Of a stretch of 64,000 bases of DNA, positions 41,073-52,047 are shown piece after piece (within the stretch, counting starts at the first letter, position 1; the number at the start of each line of letters is the position of its first letter). The stretch spans positions 2,710,501 to 2,774,500 of the forward strand of contig JAGMUV010000002.1 of NCBI GenBank assembly GCA_020744425.1. Reading direction: 5' to 3'. Both the position numbers and the translations under genes were made by a program. The notes below the pieces were generated by a model that was given only the letters and a program-made list of their open reading frames with translations, had not been told where the DNA came from and searched no databases. Origin of the DNA: Dactylonectria macrodidyma (Eukaryota > Ascomycota > Sordariomycetes > Hypocreales > Nectriaceae).

Positions 41073-43914
41073 CAGACTTTCCTTTGCCATGCTCTCCCCG
41101 TTTGCTGCACTCTCTCGTCTAGGATGGATGACATACTATGATATGTACCTTGGTAGGCAGTCCGTAGTAGTTGATGATACCCAAATGATTTCAGATTGCA
41201 AGGCTACCTGGGACATGGGGCTATTCTGTCAGGCCTAGCCAAGACGTGCACTATCCGCGCAAACAACGACGGTTCTTTTTTTATTTAGCCGCGTTATTAT
41301 GCAACATCTCCATACAACCCGCTCGCCGAGCCGCTACCATCATCGGCGAGGCCGACCAACTGACGGGGGTTGCATTCCCATGACCGAAAGCTTCGGTTTT
41401 CATTGCCTGTCTGCGGTCTTCTCCGGCGGCATGATTCATCATTCAAGATAGCTCAAAGGCGGCACCCAAAGGAGAATGAGGAGATGACTGGGCGGTTTGG
41501 GTTTTTCGGTTGGGCAATCTAAGCGCAGGGCAGGGCTGAGTTTCTGGTCAGAAAGTTGAGTTGCGTATTGAGCACAGGCCACAGAAGTCTAAGCCTCCGT
41601 GCCAGCACAGCGAGAGCATTCGTAGGTACCTGTAGCACGTATGTACTGCAGTCTCGTATGTATGCCGAGCGAAAGTGATTGCAAATGTGGAAAGTCCCAA
41701 TTTTGTGGATATAGACTCGGCCTCAGTGGTGGCGCTGTGAGATCAAACGTGGAATGCTCGGCAGTTACATAAGTTAGTGATCTTAGCTAGTTGTTTGCAG
41801 GGTGCTCTGAAAATGCCCACAGATCTGCACGAGCAGACTGGTGTCTAATGATATGATGACAGTGAGGTTGGCTTAGATATCTAATTTGTATCTATGCAGA
41901 CATTGAGCGAGCGTGAATCATACAAGTTGTTGGAGGGGGTACTCATTACGTATTACATGTGTTTTTGGTGTAAGAGGTCCTCCTAGCTGGATTTGAATCT
42001 GCTAATTATTGCTCATTTTATTGCAGCTGCCTAACTGAATAAACTATATTGGTGCTATAATGATATGCCGTCCCGATACAGAGGGCTGGGACCCTGCTGG
42101 TTTGTGGAGGGTGTGACAGGTTTTTAGACATGTCTTGTGTCGTGGCCGACGAGACATCTGGGGCCTGACCTCACAATCACATGTGCTGGCATTTATCGTG
42201 CTTGGAGAATGGGGCCTTTTCCACTCCGGGACCGGGCTACGTTACGGGCTTCGGCTTCTTGTATTATAAGGGTTTGGGTGAATAAGATCCAAAACATTTC
42301 GGTGGTGATTTATCAATCGTGGGTGTTTAGCTTAAAACTTGACTTGCGACCTTTGCGTGAGCCCTCGCAAGAGATTCCCCAATGTAGGAAAACGCAAGCT
42401 TGGTGATCGCGATTGGCTATGAACTTAGGGGACGCTGTCCAACGGTTGCGTCCGGGGATTGGCGGATTTGTTTGCCTCCTTCTGTATCGAGTCAGATAGT
42501 CTATGACTTACTTACATACTGGATTGTATGCAGGCAGCGTAGGTGATTTGAGTTGGAGTATGTCGACCACCAAAATTTCGTCGCCTGCCCCCCGATGTAA
42601 GGTGTCCTTCGTGAGCAATACGGATGGTCCCTACGAAGCATAACCCTGTAAGTAGAGCGCGAACGAACGAATACGCGGAAAAGTCGGGTTGCAACCTGGA
42701 TTCTAAGCTGTCCCTGTCCGTAGGCCAGAGTTTTGTGGTTTTTGCTGCATCGTGCCAGCGTTGATTACTCATTCGTCATGTCGACGACGCCAAGGCGCAC
42801 TTACGTGTGCAGCAATGGTCCCAGACTGACTGACTACTAGTCTACCAGTCTACCAGTCGAGCAATGCGTGGGGATCAATGCGAGGGTAGACGTGCGAGCT
42901 TCTTGGACGATTAAGAACCCCCCTCACCCCTGCCAACAGGCCCTGACAACAGGGTTAGGAACTGCCACAACAAGTGCAACGGAGCTGAAGAGGTGGGTGT
43001 TGCCGTCGAGGCTGACAGAGAGGGAGGGGTTCAGAGGCAATTCATGACGAAGAATATGAAGCCGAACCTGAACCTAGCAGTGCCGCTAGTTCCGGCGAGT
43101 TGCATGACGCGGATATTCGAGAGGATGATAGACTAGAATATGGGAGGGAGGGATGAAATCTCAGAAAGGGGGGGAATCTAAGGAAGGGTAAAATCTGAGA
43201 GGGCGGAATAATCTTGGAAGAATGAATGGATGGTTGCCATTTCTTGCATCGAATCTGCGGGTTTTCGCCATGTCGCCCTACGGCAATGTGATCCCGAGCA
43301 AACAGGGCTGGGGGTGTCTGGGCGGGTGGCTTGGGACTTGGCAGCACACGTCATGCCCCTCACTCTCGGCGCTTGGCCACCAGAGCAGCCAGACTGGACT
43401 CATGACTACAGGTACATAAGATGAGATGAAGACGAAGGGGCCAAACAGACTCGACGCATCGTAAAGAAGACATTTGCCGTATCCCGAGATTCCGACAGAC
43501 CAGGTAGGCAGGCCCCTTGTTCATTTTACGACGAGGCGCAGAGTGGCCGTGGCCGTTGAACACTGGAAGCTGCTGCGTGTTGTTACTTGTGGAGCTTCTC
43601 GACGCCTTGACGCCCTGACGTAGTCGCTGATAGAGACTTTTTCCCAGCCCTAGGCCCCTAGCGAACTGCAGCTCAGCGCTAAGGTACAGCAGCGGCAGAA
43701 CGCTACCATCCCCCCCCACCCACTTCTACTTGAAGTGCTGCCCCGCCAAAAGTCAAGCACTGACGGACTGGACCGCTACAACCAACGACCCCAACCGACC
43801 GACGCATTCGTCAACTCCAACAAAAGTCAATCTCCTTCCTCTCTCTTTCTCCCTCTCTCTTTCCTCTCAGATACCCTCGATTCTCGTCGCCATCACAAGA
43901 CTAAACGCCCCCAT
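41073..43914. other. Intergenic region upstream of the PX-protein gene
   Basis: About 2.8 kb. The part at about 41640-42420 looks AT-richer than its surroundings and carries no coherent frame. The last 150 bp are CT-rich leader. No gene seen. Confidence 0.5.
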
Positions 43915-43963
43915 CCTTGCGGATCTCCTTGCGGATCTCCTTGCGGATCTCCTTGCGGAATCT
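43915..43963 (+). repeat. 12-bp tandem repeat in 5' leader of PX-protein gene
   Basis: Unit CCTTGCGGATCT, three perfect copies plus a fourth with one inserted A. It ends 17 bp before the ATG at 43981. It probably lies in the mRNA leader; its effect is unknown. Confidence 0.85.
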
Positions 43964-43980
43964 CCCCTGTCTCGCGAGCC

Positions 43981-46900
43981 ATGGCTGTTGATTCAGCAGC
44001 AATGCCCGCTGACGCTGGCGACGTTGGTGCCACTGCCCCAGATGCCACCGTCCAACTTCCCATCCGCACAGCCAACAAGAGCCAACACGATGTGCCGCCG
44101 CCAGGACAGACTCTCACCGGCAAGCAGGAGCACTGTGAGCCTCGCCGCCTTGTTCCCCCCAATCCCCTTACTGGGCGATAGAAGCTAACGGGTACAACGC
44201 CGTCAGACCTCAAGAGAGAGCTCATCTCCGAGCAGGTCAAGTGGGAGATCAGCGAGCTCAATTCCACCACCGCCCTCCAGCGCTTTGGCGCTCCCTTCCG
44301 ATCCGAACATGGCGAGGTCTCTCCCCACGAGTCAGAACTGCCGCTCCTGCGATACATCTTCGTCCATCATGTCCGCGACTTCCCTTTTCTGGATAAAGCC
44401 CGCGAGAAGGAGTTCTGGCAGGACAAGCTTCAGGTGGTGAGTAAACGGAAATCAGATTCCCGGTTCCCTTTCTCGCGCGTTGAGTATGACGAACAATTTT
44501 CCAGTTCCTCGAGTCGTTTGCTGGGAAGCAAATCTCATCCTCCGAGGATCGTTTAGAGGAGACAAAGCGCCGCAAGCTGGCTATCAAGGCCAAGAAGCTC
44601 GTCGAGCTCATGATGGTGTCCGGAATCGGGACTTCATCTGGATTCGAGGAGCGCATCCGATTCTCCGAAATCGAAATTGTAGACAGTAATGCCATCGACA
44701 CCGGTGTAATGCACACCCTACCAGAGGGCAACTATATCAACGGGTGGGATGTCAACGTCACTGGTGTTCGCGTCACCAACGTGAAACATACCATCAGGTA
44801 TCACAAGCATACCGAATTTCTGCTGCGGGTAAAGAAGAGGAGTGAGCTCGAGTACTTTGTTGGCCGACGGTATAGCGATTTTGCTCGGCTCCACAAGAGG
44901 TTGCGAACCGAACTCCCGGGTCGCATTTTGCCTGATATTCCCAAGAAGAACAAGAGTAGTACGACGACAACATTCAAATCCTCATTTGGCAATGGAAACG
45001 ACTCGGATGCGTCATCCATCTCGTCAGTCTCGACTCGATACACAGGCCTCGCTGCTGGAGGTGATGGAGCATCCCCATCCATGTTGAGTCCCGGAGGTAG
45101 AATTCCTAATTTTGGCAGTCCACGCGCAGTCAAGGCTAAACATGAACTCAGGTCACCGGAGAGATGGATCTTCTGCCTCTATACGATCTAGGGGTGTCCC
45201 TTCACCAAAGGGCTTCACCTCCCCTCGGGCTTCTGAAGACAGATTAAGCCCTCATATTCCATCAACGCCAGACAAGCCGGAGGTGAGTGTGAATCAGAAT
45301 TAGCTGCTGCAACTTGCTAATCTAGCACCCAGTCCGTCGTGCTTTGGCGCGAAAGCCAGCGAATATCCCTCCGGGCCTTCCTACGATCTCTCCTACACAA
45401 CCCACAGGTTGCCAACACGGTGGCCATGCAAGAGTTTCTGAGCGGCAACCCGATAACTCCGACAGACGAAGATGTCGAAGACATCATCCGACGGAAGTTG
45501 ATTGATGAGAAGCGGATGGAGGAGCAGAAACAGTTCTATGAGATCGCTAGGAGACGTGCGGCTGAGCTTGACGAATACATGGAGCAGTGAGTATACCTTT
45601 TCTGGTGCATCATCGGATTTTCTGACACTTCTAGGTTCCGACGAGACATCGTGGAGCGGAACGGACTCACCATGCTGTTCCAAGAGATCAAGGACAAGGA
45701 GACGATCCCGGACCTCAGTATTCAGTATCGGAAATTCGCCGAGTGGCTTAGGATCGAAATTGCCGCTGTCATCTACCATCTCTTCCTCGCCGAGGATAAC
45801 TCGGCCGAACTCTTCGCCCAGGCAAGGCGTATCCACTCTCTCATCCCTTACACCGTATTGAAGAACGTGATTCGAATCGCCAACCCGGCCGCTGTCATGT
45901 CAGGGGTCCTCGACATATTCCTCGCCCAGCCTTTTGGAACCCGGTCACTTATGCAGCGTATCTTTTCTCTCACGCTCAACGACGGCATCAAGAGCTTCCA
46001 ACGATCGATTGAATCCCTGAGTGCTAAAATTGCTGACCCGGTCTTTACGGACAAGCTGCAGAAGTATACCCAGGCCGAGGAACATATCAAGATTGCGCTC
46101 CGCGAAGAAGCGGAGGCTGAGAACGTGGACCTGATTGTCGTGATCCTCAGGTCAGAACTGATCGAGGGTGAACTCACTGGGGAGCAAATACAGAGGCTGT
46201 TCAATGCCTATGTTGCGTTCAACAACGCGGTCGAGAACGTCGATGAAGAGTTGCGTCAGGGGGCTCAGATGTTTTCGTACCTGAAGCAACTCCTGAAGCT
46301 GTGCACTCGCCAGCGGGACAAGCAGATGATGCTCCAGCTGATTGAGGAGCCCGTCACGCTTCAGCTCTTCCGGGATCTCTTCACCATCTTCTATGAACCG
46401 CTTGTACGAGTCTACAAGTCGGCTAATGTTTACAACAGTGTCACCGACTTTGCAGTGTTCATGGATGACATGATTCAAGTAAGTTTTGCTCAATTTCAAA
46501 GTCACGACAAGGCGCAGTGTGATTAACTGGGTAATCTGCAGGTTGTGGACAAGTGCAGGGAGCAGGACGCCTCAGCAGATCCTAACCAGACTGTCCAAGC
46601 TTTTATTGACTTGTGTCAACGACATGAGCACAACTTTTACAAATTCGTTCACGAGGTTCACACACATGATAACGGGCTCTTTACGCAACTAATGGAATGG
46701 ACTGAGGGTATCTTGGAGTTTCTACGAAAGGGACCCCAGAACGGGACGCTGAATGTCAACGCACTGTTTGAGGGTGGCGCTAGTTCGGGAGCGATCAACA
46801 AAGAGAAGGCGGTTCAAGAGATCAATTCTCTCATCGCATGGCAAGAGGCGCGGAAGAAGTGGCACAATGACAAGACGCGACAGAAGATGGCTGCAGAGGG

Positions 46901-47183
46901 ACACGCAGGAAGCGACATGGTGCCGACAGGATTCAAGACGAGCGACTTTGGACTTGACGAAGAAGACCTGGAAGACATGGCATACGACGACGGGTCAGAG
47001 TCTGAGCGAGAAGCGGAAGAGGAGGATGAACTAGATCCGATCGAGGCGGAGAGGAGGCGCAGAGCGAAGAGGCAAGATCGATTGCGGCGGAGCGCAGGAG
47101 AGCCAGAGAAACCTTCCATCAACGAGGTGCATAAGCTGAAGGAGAACTTCTTGGTCATGCTGCGGGAGGTGCTAGCTGATTAA
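43981..47183 (+). CDS. PX-domain protein of the Lec1 (YPR097W) family
   Basis: Seven exons: 43981-44134, 44207-44436, 44505-45096, 45152-45282, 45333-45586, 45635-46478, 46542-47183; 948 residues. All six introns (48-72 nt) have GT..AG ends and close in frame. In the third, the far AG at 45151 is used, because nearer ones give a 22-nt intron or a frameshift. The N-terminal 190 residues match the domain that precedes PX in this family (LKRELISEQVKWEISELN...). The PX domain begins near VTGVRVTNVKHTIRY and has RRYSDFARLHKRL for phosphoinositide binding. It is interrupted by a Ser/Gly-rich insert of about 90 residues before WRESQRISLRAFLRSLL. A long helical region (DUF3818 type) and a Glu/Asp/Arg-rich tail follow. 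Yeast Lec1 acts in ergosterol and lipid-droplet organisation at membranes. Confidence 0.9.
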
Positions 47184-47722
47184 TGGGAGAAGTCGATGGG
47201 AACCCCTGGGTTTGGGAAGAACGGATTGGTTCTGTTTCTGTATAGGCGAGAGACGGGATGCAATTGTTACGTACACATTGGCCGCACTGCTACATATAGA
47301 GGCCGATAGAGACTGAGACGTTGGGCACGATCTTGTTGATTAGTCTCGCCAGGCATTAAGTTATTGATCGAATGTGGCGGATGAGAATGTCGATTCTTGA
47401 CTGTCTGTGTGGCGAATCTAATAGTATATAAGTGTGTGCATTGTGTGAGAAAAGCAAGTCAAACTTATAGAAGTATCATCCAGTTGCGGGAAATTAGCAA
47501 GGTATACGGCCACAATAGCGATATTCATCATATTCATCCTTCCACAATCAATATTACTACTATAATCCAGCCAGGGGTATCCATTATCCTCGCCATACAT
47601 ATCTACATCATCGTCATTCATATCCTGTCCATATCCTCATTGCCCACATGTAATCAAACCAAGCTTCATAGTCCGCGCAAACTCCATCCATGTACAAACG
47701 CTGTCCAGGCTTCGCTTTAACA
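47184..47722. other. Convergent 3' intergenic region
   Basis: 540 bp, AT-rich, between the stop codons of the PX and GRF genes. No gene seen. Confidence 0.5.
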
Positions 47723-48989
47723 TCAGTTATCCTCGTACATCTTCATCAAGTTCGCCTTGATGTTGGTCACCTGGCTCCGGAGCATCTTTTCTCGATTCTC
47801 CAGCGCCAAGATGCGCTCCTGCAGTGCCGCCACCGTGTCGTCGCGCACCTTGAGGCTGGCCCTCGCCGAGTCGCGTCCCAGGGCAATACCCTTGGCCCGG
47901 CGGGCAGCCGTGGATAAGGTGCCCTGGATGGTGTGCAGTACATCAGGGTCCACCTTCTGGCCCCGGAGCAGATCCATGACTTCGTCGGTCACGTCGATGC
48001 CGTCGTCTGGAGGGCTGCTCGGGGGTGGTGCAAGAGAGCGGACCGGCGTTGGAGTTGTCAAGGGAGTGTCTCTTCCTAGCGTACCCTCAGTGGCCGGGGT
48101 CACGTCCTCGAAGCTGACCTGCTTGTGACGCTTTTGGTCGGTGGTTGAAGGTCCCGGGAAGAGAGTGCGTGTGACGGACGGAGTTGGCAGGCTGTCGGCA
48201 GCATCGTTGGTGTGGTTAGTTGATGGCGTGGTGAATGCCCGTTGGGCTTTCAGCTTCTCGGCGCTCTGATCGGCAATCTCGGCCATCTGCCTCTCCTCAT
48301 CCGATCCCAGGTCACTAAACTCGTCGACATCCTCTTCGAAGACATCCCGCTTCCGCTTCGACGAGGGTGGACACGGCGTCCGGACGCTCGGGGCTTCCGG
48401 GGCCGAGTCGTCCGAGTCAGATTCAGTCTCAAAGGGAGCATCGGCCTGGGTCTGCAACCCTCCTCCGGGGGTCCGCTGGTACCCGTAGGCCGACAACGGC
48501 TGCTGTGTCATGGAAGGCGTCTTGGGCCGCGGCGGCTCGACGGGGGCTTTGGAGGGCGTGAGACCGGTCTGACGGGCTCTGGCGGCGTCCCACCACAGGA
48601 AGAGGTTGCATTCATAGCACCTGTAGTAAAACTTGCCCTTATTGGGGCCTACTTTGGTCTCAAGAAAAGAGAGCTTCTTGCGGGGTTCACAGTTGCCTAG
48701 CGCGGGTGAGTTAGTGGTGTGTCAAATATAGTTGACTGGATACACTTGAGCTGTATGTGTATAGCGCGCATTAAGGGATAATTGCAAGGCATAAGGCGTT
48801 GGCAATAGGGTAATAAGAGGACGAGAAAGACCAAGACAAAAAAGAAGATGACTTACACCACCATTCGCCGTCACTGAAAATGCCCTTGTCTAGGCGCTTC
48901 CTTTGAGATTTTGGAGTCCTAGGCTCCTGTTGCGGTTCCTGATGTTGCTGCCGCAGACGACGGGATTTCCGATGAGGCTCAGTCGCCAT
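47723..48989 (-). CDS. GRF-type zinc-finger protein
   Basis: Two exons, 48989-48857 and 48696-47723, give 368 residues. The 160-nt intron (GTAAGT...CTAG) splits the first zinc-ligand codon, so the finger is seen only after joining. The GRF finger is C45-N-C47, then GPNKGKFYYRCYEC with C71 and C74, then LFLWWD ending at 81. GRF fingers bind single-stranded nucleic acid in topoisomerase III, APE2 and NEIL3. Before it is a basic Arg/Gln/Lys N-terminus; after it are about 230 Ser/Pro/Thr-rich residues with KRKRD and an acidic run. The C-terminus is a coiled coil (ALQERILALENREKMLRSQV). No nuclease or ligase domain is fused, so this is a stand-alone fungal GRF protein of unknown role, probably nuclear. 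Confidence 0.88.
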
Positions 48990-49857
48990 GACCACAGACG
49001 AAAGAAGACTGGTTCTCGGGCAGCGTTTTGCTAGTGGGCGAGATACTGGTAGTGAGCACCCAAAGACCTGGCTAATGGGGAGCGGGTGGCGACTAGAAAT
49101 CTCAACTAGAATGAAGGCAGTATAGACAGAGTGTGGAGTCGCGAAGTTGAATCATGGAGGAGCGAGTGAGGAGGAGCATGGAGTGGGAGCAGCAGGAGTA
49201 ATTAACTAGGAGGCTGAATGAGGAGCGAGCTGAAGCAAGGAGGGGTGGGCGCCAACTGCCGATTGCTGTCTGGGGCGCCGTAACGAAATGGACGAGGCTG
49301 GAGGGGGGGGGGGCCTGGAGATGTGATGAGACAGCCACTGTGGCTGTGGCTACATTGTCCCAGAAACAAGGCAACAACATTACCCAGAGTCAACGTAAAT
49401 AGAAATAGACAGGCAAATAGTCAGTTTAATTGGCACAACAGAGGATTAATGCGCAATTGTTTGATTTCTTTCAAGAATCGTCACTCATAGTCCCCTGGCT
49501 ACCTGATTGGCTGCCCTGGCGACATAAACCACTCGGTACCCATGCCAGTACGTCTCAGATACCCAAGTCTAACAACGTTATGTTGAGGTTTCTAGGTCTG
49601 CCGTTCACTTTTTGGTTCTATTTACCGAGAGGAGTGGGTTAGTTTGCAAACACTCCCCTCACGTCTCGATGCTGGGGAATAACTAGATGCTAAAACCGGC
49701 TACGCCATTCGCAACCCTCGTTTCGTCAAGATTTCTTGCCCCAACCCATGTTATTAACACAGAGCGGTATCAATGTACCCGTTCCCAATCCCCATCCCTT
49801 CCCCATTCCCCCGTTCCACCCCTTAGGTAGTTTGCCATTCTCTTTTTGTCTCGTAAC
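48990..49857. other. Intergenic between GRF gene and eIF3m
   Basis: About 870 bp. Promoter of the GRF gene and 3' end of eIF3m, both minus strand. A G run lies at about 49302-49312. No gene seen. Confidence 0.5.
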
Positions 49858-51349
49858 TTAGTCGTCATTGTCGGTGCGCTCGCGCTGCTGGCGGCGCCTG
49901 TCTGGGCCGCCCATGCCGGTGTTGTTCACCTTGCGCTCCAGCTCCTGCTGCTCGCGCTCCCTCTGCGCCTTAGCGTTGGCCTGCTCCTGCTGCAAGACGC
50001 TGAGCACGCTCTGCAGCGTTGATCGCCAGTGGGAGACTCGGGTGGCCAGCTCCTGGTACTGCTTCTGGCCGAAGACTCGGTAGGTAACCTTGTGGACGAG
50101 GAACATGCTGCGCTGCTGCGACAGCTTGCCCTCCACCAGACCGGCGCGGATCACATCGATGGCCCACATCTCAATCTCTTCCGAGGGGATCTGGAGAGCC
50201 CTGGTGATCTTGGCGTACTCAATCTCGCGGCTGGGAGTGGCGGCCGCCAAGCTGGCAAAGGTGAGGAGTCGCATCTTGCGGTGGAGCTTCTCGTGGTCCA
50301 GCTTCTCCTTCTCTACCCACCCTTCGTGCTCCTCGTTGAAGTCGTTGTAGTCCTCAAGGTCCTGCTCCGCAAAGATGTCGAGGAGTTGCGAGTACACGGG
50401 GTGCGAGTCGCTGAGGGCCTGCACGCTGGGAATGGCCCGCAGATCTTGGAAAAGGAAGTAAGTGTTGGAGAGAATGGCCATCTTGACCGCGCGAAGTGAT
50501 AATCGCTGGGCCTCTTCCGAGGATGCGTCATCCTTCTCGTCGTTATCGAAAGTTCGCAGAGCCTTCAGAATGTACTCGTAGCCTTGCCTGCACAACCGTT
50601 AGTAACGAAACGCAGCCACGAACCCCAAACTCCTGCATTCGACGGTGCTGGCGCTAGTTTTCCTCGACTGCAATGAGGCCGGCAATATACCAGGATCCGC
50701 CAGACTCGTCTAACTAAGTCGAGAAAAATGAAACTTCTCATGTCATAATGCCGCATCCTTGGGGAAAGTGTTCTACTCACGATTCTGCACCGGCCTCAAG
50801 AGCCACCTCGGCCACCTCCTCATAAATCTTGCGCTGGAGGTCCACTGCGGTACCCCAGTTCTCCAACCACTCAGGCAACTTGTCGAGGTATTGTCGTAGG
50901 CTTTCGTACATGCCGTGCGCACGGAGGAACTTGAGGATCTCCATGAAGACGCGGGCGCGGACGGGGTCGGTTGGCGCGAGCAGGTTGAAGACGGTGGTCA
51001 GGGCATTGAGAGACAGGCCGGCGCCATGGATAGGCGAGTTGACCAAGGGCTTGGCAAAGGTGCTGCATAGTGTTTGCAGGTGCTTCTTGGGATCGGAAGA
51101 CTGGAGGACCAGGTGGATCATGAGGTTGGAGGCAGCAGTGTACTCCTTCTCGGAAACGGTGTTGAGGGCGTTGGAGGCGGCGACCAGCTTGGTAATGACG
51201 TCCTCAGTCGAAGGCTTCTCCTCTTGTCCCAACAGTTGCTTGGCGTCCTCGGCCTTGAGGTAGTCGGCCATCTCGATGGCAAGGTCCTCGAAGGATCCAT
51301 CGACGAAGAGCAGCTGGGGCTGGCCCGCAGGCTTGGTGGCGGCGGCCAT
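49858..51349 (-). CDS. Eukaryotic translation initiation factor 3 subunit M
   Basis: Two exons, 51349-50781 and 50587-49858, give 432 residues. The 193-nt intron (GTGAGT...TGCAG) is the longest coding intron in the window and joins GAES to [11 protein letters not shown]. eIF3m is a PCI-domain scaffold subunit of eIF3, which brings 40S subunits and initiation factors together in the cytoplasm. The N-terminal two thirds are TPR-like helices. The PCI domain covers about 215-375 ([38 protein letters not shown]). The tail is a Gln/Glu/Arg coiled region ending RTDNDD. Closest alternative would be COP9 subunit 7, but the N-terminal [17 protein letters not shown] and overall length fit eIF3m. Confidence 0.94.
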
Positions 51350-52047
51350 GATGCCTTTTGCCTCTTGAGGGTAAACCGACGTCGTTCGGTCGGTCGTTCG
51401 GTCACGATAATCGGGGCTCGTCGGGTCCGTGGATTGGCGATCTCAAGAACGTCGGGGAGGGGCTGCAGCGTCAACGTGCGGAATAATGTGAGGATGAGCG
51501 TCCCCTTGAAGCAGGGTCGGCGCCCGAATAGCCCTCTGGTGGGGCCAGGATTGTGCCACCCCGCCAATTTTTCTGCCGCTCCCCATTGTGTGGGCGCTAA
51601 GCGAGGGCGGTGACGCGGAGGAACCCTCGGACCGCCTTATCGATTCTCCCCACCGATCCGACCACGTGCTTTTCTCTTCTCCCGTCTGGATGTCCAATGG
51701 GAGACCGAAAATGAGCGAGTGTAAGGTCACTCAAGAGGTAAGAGAAAGGTCAGGTAAGAAAGGCATGCAATATCTTCGCCGATGAAACCCTCGCGATGCC
51801 ATCCGACTTCCTTTCGCCGTATAGCAGGTGGGAGACACCGCAATGGTCCAGTCCGACACCGCCGCCATAGAGAATAGTCCAAATCGATAACCCTTACACG
51901 TCCTTTCTGAAAGTGCGGCCTGTGTCCCCCATCTAAAAGATCTGGCCCACCAATACAACTGACAATATACCCGGAATTCATAGATGAAATAATATCAATA
52001 AGCCCTCGCCGGGGTTCCAACTCTTTCGCCCAATATCTCCATCATCC
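51350..52047. other. Intergenic between eIF3m and Chk2-type kinase
   Basis: About 700 bp; eIF3m promoter and kinase 3' flank. A short run of CGGT/CGTT repeats lies near 51380-51402. No gene seen. Confidence 0.5.

Noticed and set aside
45097..45191. PX-protein exon 3 reading through to a stop at 45191
   Set aside because: Would truncate the PX domain; a 55-nt intron with good branch and acceptor restores the frame.
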